Source of the DNA: Aquila chrysaetos chrysaetos
Taxonomy: Eukaryota; Chordata; Aves; Accipitriformes; Accipitridae
Reading direction: 5' to 3'
Assembly: GCF_900496995.4 (NCBI RefSeq)
Contig: NC_044023.1
Location: forward strand, 21,088,453 to 21,152,452
Length of the DNA: 64,000 nt
The notes under the pieces are model-generated. The model worked only from the letters and a program-made list of their open reading frames with translations, searched no databases and was not told the origin of the DNA. Below, piece after piece: positions 37,680-50,100 of the stretch. How positions within the stretch are numbered: position 1 is the first letter of the stretch; the number at the start of each line of letters is the position of its first letter. The position numbers were made by a program, and so were the translations under genes.

Positions 37680-40290
37680 ACTAACTTTTCAAACATCGCA
37701 CAATTCACTCCTTGAAGCTTCAAACAAGGAGAGAGGCTGATGTTAATTGTATGTAACAAGAAAATTCAACGTAGCGTGCATCGTGACAGCAGTGCAAGTC
37801 TTAATATTTCCTTAAAAAGCAGGAAATTTACCATATATTCCCTGACTGAGGTTGGATAAGCCCCCAGATTTTTATCAAGATACTCATTACAGTTGCATAT
37901 ATTAAATTATAATTTCAAGGAAAGTATGGTTGGTGTAAGTCAAACCAGAACAAACCCTAAAAAAAAATCTTACATAAGGTACAAAAGAACAATTGAAGCA
38001 TTTCTTAAAAATCAGCTTTTGTGTTCGTAACGTGATAAAAGAGCCTGTTGGTGGCAAAAGCATTCTTTTAAAATATGCAGATTTTAAAATAATATTTTAA
38101 AGGAAAGAAGGAAGACTCAATGTAAATGCTGTTCCAGCTCTTTGAAAGCCAAACATTACTCATGGAAGAAAGCAGATAATTTATAATTTTAGAGAAGAAG
38201 GAATTTGACATTAAAATAGTATTTTTAGCTGGACTTTGGCATTAGTATGTTATGTTAAATTATCAAAATCCTTAAAATATTGACAGTTTTAAAAAATTAT
38301 TAGTCAGTGCACTTTCATTTTTCATATACCTGAGTCACTCATGATTTTTGCCTTTTGTGCACATTATTTTGAGTAGCTTTAAGGATTTGTGATTAATACA
38401 GGGAGTAACTGTCATTCTTTTTTCTCCCCCGTGCGAAATATATATTTTAAAACTATGTTTTAAATATTTGTTCTACGTTTTACCCTAGTTTTGCTCAAAG
38501 TATCTCTTCTCTGCAGTTGGTCAGTGCCTTATTTAAAGTCATCTAATAAAGAGCATGGAGTCAAGATTCTCGCGCTGTAAGAATATTAGACTTTAAACAA
38601 ATGTCTTTATCACCATTTTGCAGTCAGTGTTCAGCTAAATGAATAGATATTTGATCCAATGTTAAATTAAAAAAATATTTGTAAGAGTCTTTATAATGAA
38701 TTCCCTTTCCTTTCCCAAGTGACATGAAAAATAATTCAGATTTCAAGAGAGCCTATCCTATCAGGAAAAAGAGTATGAAAAATATTATGCAAATACATGC
38801 ATAAATATGAATCTTCTTTAGTGCTTGCAGTTCTGATGCTTGTGATTTTAGCTGTTGAGGGAAGAAATACAGCCTGTCTGTAATCTTGGCTGTCTTCATT
38901 GTTTTAAATCCTACTATGATCAAGTGATCCAACAATAAAACCTACCTCTTCCTCTTATTTTTTGTATCTGAATTACAAATAATTATTGCCATTTTATATG
39001 ATTCAGTTTATCCTTAAAATAAGGGCGGTTGTCAATGCAGACTTTCCTGTTACATTGCTACTTCTGCTGCGGGAGGTGGAGGCCTTTGCTCAGGGGACTA
39101 GATGCAGGCAATGGTGCCTGGCATACTCTGAATGCTGTTGAAGCACAAAATCTCCTTTTGCAAAATCCTAAACCTTCATATTGCTGGTGCCAGAGGACAC
39201 TTACTGGCCTACCAGGAAGGGAGCTCAGGACAGGCTGTGAGAAATGACAGTGTTATTCTGTCTGTGTTATGGAATCAGTGGGGTCTGCAGCTGGCTTTCA
39301 GGTCAACCTGTTAATGTCAGCATCAGCAAGTTTTAGTTGGCTTGCTTCCTGCCACAGATAAGGATTCTGTATATTCAGCAGCCTTGGCATCTTCATCCTT
39401 CTGCTGCTGGTTACTTGAATAGAGTATGAGCTGTGTGAAATAGGAGGCATATCTGAGCTCTTGGAGAAGACAAGTGCTCATGAGCTGCAGATCCATAGGT
39501 TCCAGAGGTTATCCCAGAGATCCAAATGGTGGGTGGAATGATTCACTTGTATGCTCCTTATGTAAACCTTACACTTCTGCATGCCTGGGATTGCATCTTT
39601 TCCATGCCTAAAACAAATGCTACTGACAGATAAAGTCCAATGGACTTTGATGTTAAAAGCTCTAGGATACAAACTTGTCTAGTCTTCATTTTCCTCCTCG
39701 TCACAGCTTGAAGTGTTTTCTCAGTCATCAGGAGGAGGTGATCCCACTGGGAACAGCTTCTTGTGAAAGTGTTAATCTGCTGACTGTGACTGTGACTTCT
39801 CTGGGATGTTATTAAGCATCCATATGTCATTTCCCTCATTCTTCTCAAAGCTCAATGCACAATGTCTGACACGTGCTGCAATTCTGTGGTGAAAGCTGTT
39901 ATTACCAAAACTGTATTTCTGATTATTGTAGAATAAAGAAGTATCTCATGAATCTTTTTGTGTGTATATTCTTGCACTAAAAGATGATCTGAAATATTGC
40001 AGGTCACGTCATCTAGATTTCCTGCATTCCAGAGTTACCATGGTCAAGAATAGCCTGTGAGCTCCCTAAACAATCTAGACATTTTAATGTGTATAAAAAA
40101 CCAACAGATATTGGTGTTGTATTACCCTAGTTTATATATATATGGATAAATTTGCCTCATCTATGCTTTGAATTTAGGCTTATGTTATTTACCATATTGC
40201 TACAAACATAAACATGTAACTTTGACTTGATCTATCATCTTGGATTAATTTTCCTGCCTTTCTCAGTATATAAGCCTGTGTGATTCTTAG
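37680..40290. other. Non-coding sequence right of the CpG island
   Basis: GC content drops sharply after 37,640. I see no exon with convincing splice sites and frame, no RNA gene and no recognisable repeat. Confidence 0.5.
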
Positions 40291-40292
40291 CA

Positions 40293-40339
40293 CTCTTGTG
40301 AAAGCTCTTGCGAGCTTTCTCTTAATGCTCTTGTGAAAG
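40293..40339. repeat. Direct repeat flanking a small hairpin
   Basis: CTCTTGTGAAAG occurs at 40,293-40,304 and again at 40,328-40,339. Between and overlapping them, GAAAGCTC (40,300-40,307) and GAGCTTTC (40,312-40,319) form a perfect 8-bp stem with a 4-nt loop. A local duplication is the simplest origin. Confidence 0.7.
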
Positions 40340-40344
40340 TAGAC

Positions 40345-43300
40345 TGACAGTACCTCCCAATGTCTTCAAAAAGTAGTGAACAAGTAATATGCATTTAAAA
40401 CTCTGACATGGCTACCTCACTTTCTCTCAATTGCTCACTCTTCAAAATTCAGCACCTGGAAAAACTGCCATGTAAGTGTCCTTTTTCTACTAGAAGCCCT
40501 TGTCTCCTTTTAGCAAAGGATGTCCCATCATTTGCTTGTGCTTTTTGCAAGAAAAGTCCTTTAGGTCATGACCAATTCATTGTCCCAAGCGAGTTGCTAT
40601 GAAACAGGCAGAAGATGCTGTTATAGTAACAGCTCCGCAGCCCAGCTTTGGCAGATGTGTTGTACATAGTTTATACGAACTGCCCCTGCTTAGCTTGTTC
40701 CAGTCCATGCAGAGAAAATGGTAGTCCACCTCAGGCTTAGACTTGCTTTTAAAAAGCAGTTGGTAAGTCTTCACACATCCTCAGTAGAAGCTCTGGCCTT
40801 ATTTCCCATAAATAAGGATCATCATTCAGATTGTATCTGTGGTCTAGAGCAATTCTTTATTGCCTTTTCTTCGCTTGGCACATTGCTTTCTGAGTTACTT
40901 GATATTCTGCTATCTATAGGCATTACAAAGAATGTCTCATGATCTCTTCTGACTGTTATTTCAGTGGCCTTGAAAATCAGACCTTGTCCACCAGAATATT
41001 TAAAGTTTTTACTCTGTGTTTAAAACCAAAAAGTCTTAGCTATAACGTCACCTCTGAAATACATTATTCAACTTGAGATTAAGTAGAGGGAAGGTCTGTG
41101 ACAACAGAAAATTGCAAGGAGAAATCAGTACTGATTTCCCTTGAAGGCCCAGCTCACACTGTGGTAGCAGCCTTAAATTAGTCACTAAAGAGTAGCATGC
41201 AGCAGGGGCTATAAACAACAAGAAGAAACATTTCTAGCACTTTACATATGAAATTAGCCTTACCTTCTGTACACCTAGCTCCATTGGAAATACTGTGGTA
41301 CCACAGGGGCAGTATGTATCAGGAGGGAGGAGAGATGTTATGAAAAGCTTTGCTGTAACTTCAACATACAAAGTAATAATTATTTCATTTTACTTGTATG
41401 TGAAAATGACTTACTAGCACATCTTCAATAAAAAAAAGCTCTTGCCTTTAGTGAACACACTCATCTGTGCTTGCAAACATAATGCTATTTGCCTCATAAG
41501 CTCACAATGGAAAGAGAACCTGTTACAAATTCAGTCAATGATCCAACAGGAAATTAAACCTTTTAAAAATGGATGAACCAATGGACCAAGAGTAATGGAA
41601 GAAAATGCACAAAATGGGAAGAGTGAGTCATTAACTTGATTTAAATATGATTTTTTGTTTTTTGGCAGTAAGGCACCAAGGTCTGACATGATTTCCCTTT
41701 TCAAAAATGCAGCAAGTTGAGAACAGAATCAGAACTAAACATTGAAAAGATATGTATTTTTTTTAATTAGAAAAAAGAACAATGCCATACTGGGCAGGAG
41801 AAAAATATCAGAAAACATATATATCTGTGAATCTCAGTTTAATATAAAGTGACCCTTTTCTGTGACTTTTGAGGAGAAAAGGACTTGCTATTGTTCTATA
41901 ATATTTAATTATATGAAAGGCTAGGAAAGACAGAAGAAAGATCCGTTACTCTGAATCTGAAGAATTCAGAGCTGGCCAAAAATACATATTACTGCATGAT
42001 TCCCACTGGCATCTGTTTTACAGAACCTCACTATCATCTTGACTTAAGGACGGTGGTTCTCTTATTACAAATAATATCACATTGTTGAAAGAAAGAAAAA
42101 AAAAAGTAATTGCTATTTGTAGACAAGATGTCAGGTCCTTCACGTTAACACATACAGCCCTCCAGGGTAAAACTCTGCTTTGTAGGTGTATGAACACTTT
42201 CATAGAAATATATCCAAAATTATTTGATGGAAGTTGGTACATTGGTGGCAGTCTTGAATCTTGGGGTATGCTATATTCCCCTTTGCAACACTGACTTTCA
42301 TTGCTGCTATAGCAAAGTGAGTTTAGCCAAGCTGACAAGTCAGTAAAGATTACATCAGAAAAATCTTGTTTTCCTTGCCTTTCCATTGCTAAATAGTTCA
42401 AAAACTGATCAACAACAAAAATAAAAGAACTTCCAGGTACCTAATCCCAGTCATGTTTAGAGATTATTGCTGGGATATTTGTTTCATGGTAAGGTATTAA
42501 TTAATCTCATCCATGAGTATTTAACATTGATGTTGCTTATGAAATTAGCATCAAGACATGAACCTTTCAAAGGTGATAGTTTGTTTTAAGGGTGTTTTTT
42601 TTAAAGTTGCTTTTTAGGTTTTCCTTTTCTTTTTGTATTTGTCTCCTCTGCACCCCATTTTCTCTGCCCATATGCATATCACCTTTGTGAACTCTTTTCC
42701 TCCTCCATCCAAAGTCTTGCTTAATTGCTTTTTTAGGGAGGTAGGAAAGCAAGAAAGCAGCTAAACCATCATCTGTCAGCCTTTGAGGGTAGTGGTCCTG
42801 TCCACAGGAGCAGGAAAACAGAAATATTTCCTTCCAGCCCAGGGTCTGTAAGACCTGCCGATGGGGATGAAAATGGTAAAAAAGAGAACTTACTGAGCTG
42901 TAGTAGTTAGTGGGAGAAGATCTCATTTTGTGTATGTTCTATATGTATGTTTTGAGATGTTCTCTTTGGCACTTATTTAGATGATATATTATGGAAAACA
43001 CATTTGTATTAGTGTAGCATTTAACATTTTTTCACACACACCCAAACTAGAAAGAATATAGTTAGAATAATAACAATAGAAAACTATCCTCTAGAGGGGG
43101 ACTTTTTAGCCACCTCTTTGCCACTAATGCTGATAAATTCACTCATAAAGAGCAATAAGAGTAGGGTCATCAGAGTAAAGAGGGAATCAGGGAATCTGTT
43201 AGTTGCTTGGAAGTTTAATCCCAAGGTCATGTCCTGCTCAGAAGCTTTTATATTGTGTTGCCATATGTGGAGCCATACACATGACCAGGTCTGTTTGGAG

Positions 43301-46300
43301 TTGATGGTATTGCCAATAGGATTACTCCGTAAATGAGATACAGCGATGCATTTTCAAAGCAATAAACAGAGAGATGCAGACAAATCCTATTAACAAATAA
43401 CAGGATTTGTGCTTGCACTGTACCTCCTACTCACCACCTTGAAAATTTACCCCATGCTGTCTGAACCGTTGTTCTGCATAAAATCAAGTAAATTATAGTC
43501 CATTTAAAAATAAGCTAAAACCCCCCATTGGATTCCACTGAAATGTGAATAATGATTCAACAGTCATCAGCTGTGGTTGCCATAAGAAACAAGATTTCAT
43601 AAATCTATAACGTGTAGAAGAGACAGAAATGCCACAAGCAACATTAATCTAGTAAAATGATAACCAAAATGGGATCTTATTTTCAGTGCTGGGTCTTTTT
43701 TTTTTCAGCTCCTATGGTTTCTCAACAGATCAACAGAAGCAGCTGTCTGAATTCCAACTGTAAAACTAAACAGTTTTAGGAAGCCTGAAGGCTAAATCTG
43801 ATTGACTGTATTATCTACCCTTTGTTAATAGTCACAAATGATTTGTTTCTTTTGGAGAAAGCCAATAAGAAATACAAATAAAGGAATTGTATCTGAGTCA
43901 TAAGTCACTTCATATCACATTCTGCTGTTACACAGTCAAAAATACCACACATAAGACAAAATCTGCTCTGAATATTTACAGTGTTTAATATTTTAAAAGT
44001 CCTAGCATATCATTTTTGGGGAGCTGTGTGTAAATTACTATGAACACAGAAAATGTTTATTTTATTAATAAAAAGAAATAAAAAGTAGAGCAAGCAAGGA
44101 TCTAGCATTGATCCTAAGAGCTGACTTGCTCAATTTAAAGCAGAAATCTCTGTTTTCTACACCTTGATTCTGATTTGTATGATCAGTGTAAATTACCACA
44201 GCACAAGCAGGTCACTGGGTGATCCATGCATGAAGACAAAGTACTGTATGGCACATTGTCAAGAATTAGAAAAGGTTGACAATCATTGGGAGTCATAAAC
44301 TTTGAAATAGGATATAAATTGTCAGAAAGGAAGCAAAAATAAGGGTGTTTCTCTGCAGTCTTTGACAGCTATAGCTTTCAGGAAAACATTGTGTTTAGAT
44401 CTGCATAATGGTAGGAGCAGAGTAGAGTGTAACTAGTAAAGGGATGTGATGAACTGCTTGGAAGATTTCTTCAGAAGTATTTGGATAGGGAGAAAGATTG
44501 TTCTGGAGTGAAGGATAACCCATTGAGCTCTCTTTTCTACATTTAATAAACACCTTTGTAGAGGAAGTATGCTTTTGAAGTTATATTTTTGTGTTTGAAT
44601 ACAAATGTGTTTCTTGATGTTTTCTATCCTTCTAATGACATTGGACATACATTTGATGTAGGCTTCCAAGAATGCTTGGAATAAAATATAACTATCCAAA
44701 CTTCCCTTTCACTTTAATAGTTAAAAAAGGGTTGCAATTAAGTAAGATTCATCTTCTCTGCATGTAAATGTATAGCACTGTAATAAATTTAAGACACTGA
44801 ATGTCTCAAACCCTTATTATTAGGGCTTCAGGTAAATAAATACAGAGACACTCATCAAATGCAGTAACAAACAGAGTGAGGAAGTTAGGAATACAATTTT
44901 ATCTCATTTGTTTAATTTCCATTACTTTCATACTTGATTTTTTTTTCTTGCATAGTTACATGTTTATACACACAGACCAAGGTCTGGGTACAGCATACAG
45001 ACTTAAAGTCACTGCATAAAGTGTGACTTTACACTTCATACCTGTGTAAAATGGTGTATTTAGAAGTCAAGCATTACATTGCATGCATGCCCATGTTGTA
45101 GTGTACTTGGGACTTTGTTATTGCCTGAATATTGTTTAAGGTTGAAAAGCAATTTGTTAATGTTACATGTATTCATGTAAAGATGTTTCTCAGTATCACT
45201 GTTTCTGGTTCAGATCCTGTGTAAGACCTCTTCTTGTGGAATGCATGCAATACTTCCAAATAATTTCTATTTGTCTTAGCTACTAAAATGTCAACAAAAG
45301 GCTCTGTTCTGATGACACCTGCACATTAGTTTTTGGTGAGTAAGAACCTACTCACAGCCTACCAAAATCAGAAAACTGTCCTTGATTTCCAGAGTTGGAT
45401 GAAGTGTATTCAAATGTTTCATTTAGTTAGCTTATGTCTTCCCTCTTCAGTTTCCTGATATGCTTTCTGCCTTCTCCACCTGCCCCTCTTAATTCTTCAG
45501 CTCCCTTCTGCTTTAACCTTGTGTGAAATTAGAGTAAAAATTATTTAGGGATGAGAAGTGCCCTCATCAGACTGTGAATTGCATAGCATGTGCTTGGTAG
45601 AGCAAGACAAATATAAGCATAAGTAAATGTACGAACACATTATATGGGCTTGATCCTTAATGGTATGCTTTTACAGACACCTGATGCACACACCTGTCCT
45701 CATTGTTTTGCAAGATAAATTACATAACAAGGTCTACCAAGGAACTAATTTTTATATGAAATGTAAACTTGGGAAGTTTGGGTAGGCTGACAATATTGAA
45801 AAACTTCTAGGCTTTCAGTTGTTAATGGCTCTCTTGACTATCTTTTGTTCTTAAGTGTCCAGTTGGAATAATGTGAATCTTCCTACAGTAGTTTTCTGTG
45901 CCTACTCGGCAGCAGATCATGATCCTACTCAGTAACCTGGAAAAACTAATTTATGTATGTTCATTAGATGTTTGTCAAAAAATATAAACATTATTCATGA
46001 AGCTTAGCTTTTGTCCATGATTAGTTTAGATGAACAGACTTTCATTATGTTACAAGAAATAAATCCTTTTAAAGACTTAAACCAGTGCTCTTCAGATCCA
46101 AAATTATTAATTCTCCTACTTAAGGGAATAGAGCTTTCGTTAAGCTAGTATGAATACCATACATAAATTATTAACATTGCCTTTTGCATAACTGCATGGC
46201 CAGGTGAAATGCTTATATATATATTTCATTTATATAAAATGTGTATGAACCTATATATTGCATTTTAAAGGAAAAAACAAATGAGCGCTGCAGCAGTCTT

Positions 46301-46685
46301 ACACAGAATGAATTCTACTTTGCATTTTGGAAGTGGTGTAAATCATTGGAGCTATGTAGTCAGAGTTTATGATTTCCATCAAAGAGCACGAGGGACATAT
46401 TTCACTGTGGTCTATCCATTATTCTGCACATACTTGAAAAGAGAAACTCAAACAAAGCTCTCATTAGGAAACATTGACATAAGACTAGCAGAGAATTCAT
46501 TTACTTGTAGATGGTGATACAGCAAAGAAGTCAGTCAGAGCCATATATTACACTGCCACAGCAGGTAGAGGGGTTGAAAAGGAGATGTGCATCTAGACAT
46601 GTATTTTTTTGTACAGCTCTTCCAAGGTTTGTGTTTGTTCTTATTTCTGGTAGCTTGAAAGTAAATGAAAATTTATAGCTGAAGT
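40345..46685. other. AT-rich non-coding sequence
   Basis: No gene recognised. The longest frame (minus, 42,018-42,401, about 122 codons from its first ATG) has no known domain. The hairpin at 43,380-43,410 is listed separately. Much of 44,700-46,250 is very AT-rich with nothing I can name. Confidence 0.5.
43380..43410. repeat. 13-bp stem hairpin
   Basis: ACAAATCCTATTA (43,380-43,392) pairs with TAACAGGATTTGT (43,398-43,410) at 12 of 13 positions plus one A-C mismatch, around a 5-nt loop. It is shorter than a microRNA precursor stem. Confidence 0.7.
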
Positions 46686-47168
46686 GTCAGGGAGCAGGGA
46701 GGGCTGGCTGCTCCTTAAGCACCAGGAACTAGAGGCTGAGCCCACGTGGCACCATGGCAGGCAGGGCAGGACCCAGCCCCATGGCACTCATGCAGGGCAG
46801 CCCTGGGAGCAGCAGTGGGGGGCAGTCAAAGGTCCTGAGCCTTAAGTGGGTCCATAGTGACGAGGCAGATCAGAAGGGATTCGAGTCAGGGTCAGCTCCA
46901 GCGATGATAACCAGGGTCAGAAACAGTCCAGTGATCACCAGGCAGGTCCATAGTGACAAAGGGAAGGTCAAGCTGGGATATGAGACTCCTGGGTTGGGCT
47001 CTGGATCAACAAGGTCCATGGCCAGGCACAGGTGGGTGCTCCTAAGGTATAGCTCAGGCCAAGTCTGAGGACCCAGACCTGAGATGAATTGGGATGGTGG
47101 AACTCCCAGGTGCATCTGGTCAGGTCAATTAAGCCCTATTAGTGCCCTCAGGGCCCTGATATAAAGCA
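46686..47168. repeat. GC-rich repeat-like block with GGTCCATAGTGAC motifs
   Basis: About 480 bp of GC-raised sequence in an AT-rich setting. It contains GGGTCCATAGTGACGAGGCA (46,848-46,867) and GCAGGTCCATAGTGACAAAG (46,941-46,960) as near copies, and many GGTCAGG/CAGGTC words, the pattern of an internally repetitive mobile or minisatellite-derived element. It starts TGTCAGGG and could end at AAAGCA, an LTR-like TG...CA, but I found no target-site duplication. Frames of 104 (plus) and 81 (minus) codons inside it are not recognisable and probably incidental. Confidence 0.45.
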
Positions 47169-47169
47169 G

Positions 47170-50100
47170 ATAAAAATCTAATGAGAGCATCCTGGTTGTA
47201 CAACAACAGCAACTTTTCTGATAATAGAAGTGATGAGCATTTTCAAGAGTGCGTTATGCAAGGGGGTATGCGTGCTTTACAAATGTTGTCTTGACATATC
47301 TGTACCTATTTCTTTGCTTCCCTGCCTAGAAGGGGTTAAGGTTAGGGCTACTGTTGTGGTTGAAGTTCTGCTGAAATAGTAGTGCAGGACCCACTTAAGG
47401 GCATTTAATGGGTTGGCCAGAATAAATGGAGGGATAGGCAAGAGAAATAGTATCTCAGCTGTACATGTGCTGTTTTGGGTGGTGGTATGTTTTTGTTTTT
47501 TATTTTGTAGGTTTGAGAAAACTTCAGAAAATTATGTAAAAAAAAAAAAAAAAAAAAGTGATGTATATTCTGTGTGGGAATTTTTTTTTTTTTAAATTTG
47601 TCTTGCTGAATATTTTTCTTTATTCTAGTTCTGCAGGTATCATGCAAAATACATAGAGCCTGAATCACATTTAAACTTTAATTTACACTAAATGAAATTG
47701 ATCTTGTTAGTCTGTGTTCACTGGCTCTTACTGAATCTGTTGCTATTAAGATGATGTGATACGTTCATTTGGCTTCTTTATAGTACTGATCCTTATTTTA
47801 GATTCTCACTGGTGTCATACCCTGTATGATACCTGCAGACATGGAAATGTATTAATTGTAGCATTATTTCTTCTCAAGGCCTACTAGCACCTTTTTCTCT
47901 GCCGCCCATTAAATCTGTACAGTTACCAAGTTCACCGAACCGGCAGGTTTGCCCCCTCCTTGTCGTAGGTGGCTATTCTTTTTTCTTTTTTGGTCACTTG
48001 AACTCAGATGGTTGGGTTTTAGGCATACTCTTTTCAATATTCAAAACATACTCTTACAACCTTAAAAAATGTTAAAAGTTGAGAATTCTCTTAAGTAATC
48101 TTACAGGTAATGCTGCAACTCTTGCAATTCCATGTGTTTCATCAGTTATACAATATAAAGGTTTATTGAGAAAAGCACATGGTATATCTATGATTTCCTT
48201 AAAAATTGATCCTGAAGTGTTCTGTGGTACTTCAGGAGAGTTTTAGTCTGTGAGCCTGGGTTCCTATTCTACTTCATGGCTCTGCCATATCTCATAGTTC
48301 TTGGAGCCAATGGGTTTTATAACCTTAGTAACAAGTGAGAGAGTAGTTCATGTAGGTACTGTGTGTGTAGTCAGCCTGGATGAACAGTGGAGTAGGTGTG
48401 TAAGTTACCTGACCCATATTGTCCTTAAAATACCATGTAAGCCTTTGTCTAAGAAGGATTGATCTGTTACTCAGATTAACTAGTATTCTCTCTGGTATCT
48501 TTGTCGGGGTGGGGTGGGGGAAGAGGCAGAAAAAAGAGCAAGAGGAATTTAATTACTTTTTTCTTAATAACTGTAAACTTGAAGTTACGTATGTGTTGTG
48601 GGAGAAGAATAGTGCCTCAGAAAACTTGCTCTGTAAGGACCTGTGGAAATGCGCAACTTTGAGATAGACTTCATAAAGCAGCATTGATTGAGCCGGTCTG
48701 CTTTATGTTAATGTGAAATAAGGTAATTCTTCCCTGTATTGGAATGATGAGTGGATTGGGGAAGAAGTTAGGATAGAGAAAGATCCACCAAGAGGCCAAA
48801 TATGTCATATTTTGTTGTTCAATCTGCAAATGACAGATTTATTGTAATTCAGTTTTGGCTGCTGCCACAATTCCAAGTCTGCTTTGGAGACAGGTCTGAA
48901 AGCTTTTCCATCAAAGGACGTGTTGAAAGTAGTTAAAAGCTGTAGTGTGCACATATAAAGAACTCTAAAGGATTTTGTCTGGATCAGCTGTAGCTGTTTT
49001 GGTTTAGATCTGTTTTACATGAAAATTGTTTTCTAGGCATTTTTTTTCTCCCAGCCAAGCCATGGCTGCTTCTGTGTGTGAAATGAAAATGTTCCTATGT
49101 CTGACATAAACATCAAGAGATCATGGAGCCAGAAGCACAGGTTGGTGATACGTGTGACTTGGTTTAAGATTTTTCTGATCAAATTTGTCTTGATGTAGGA
49201 TTAGGTAATGGCTTTGCTGCCAGGTCTGTGGGTACATTGATGTTATTCTCAGGATTTATGCCATGGAAAATTCAACCACAAAGCTAACTAGGCGTATGAA
49301 GGAAAGGAGGAGGAGGTACACTGGAGTCATTGTGTGTCTGGCTGATCTGGCCAGAGGACCTGTATTGGAAATGTGGTGTGGCTCCTGGTAGTATTCTTGG
49401 TAATGTGGTGTATAGACTGTATTAGATACCCATGCTTTGGGGGCTAGAGTGTCAAAATTAATAGCCTACTCAATGTGAAATTAATCCCAATGGTATCACT
49501 GATGTCACTATTTTGGTGGTAGAGAAATGCACAGTTCCTTGTCTTGTTTCCATTCCCCTTTATATATGAACATAACATGAAGAAACATTATTCTTTTAAA
49601 AAAATGCAGTAGAATTGGGAAACAAGATTATTACATACTTTGAGAACACATTAGTGTTCAAATTGTCAATTATTAAATAAGGAAGTAACAGTTAAGTTAA
49701 ATGGAAACACTGATCTGCTTGTTTAACATCCTGGTAGATCTTATTGAGAGAAGCTATTTTGACTTAACAAAAGTCAGCGCTCAAAACTCCTATGGACCAA
49801 TACACAAACGAGCACAAAGTGCCACTTCGTACACTGCTGGCTGGTTGCTGCTTTCTGACTGACAGCAGAGGTGGGGGTAAGGGGTTGGAAGGGGAGAATG
49901 AGTTATGCTAAGAGTGATTTATGAATTTCAAATAGTTGGTGTTTCAAACCAGTCTTCAGTTCTTCATCAGTAAGAAGCATAGCTTGTTTATTACATTCTT
50001 AAATGGGTGAAAGAAAATATATGCATATTACTGTAAAAAAAGCTTTATAAATGGTTGAGTGAGAACTTTTCAAATAAACCTTAGTGAGGATAGATAATAA

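Noticed and set aside
40448..40469. REST/NRSF (RE1) silencer site starting TTCAGCACC
   Set aside because: The left half matches perfectly, but the right half (GGACAGCGCC expected) has several mismatches, so it is at most a half site.
42018..42401. Minus-strand frame of about 122 codons from its first ATG
   Set aside because: Its translation lacks any known domain and its length is within chance expectation over 64 kb.
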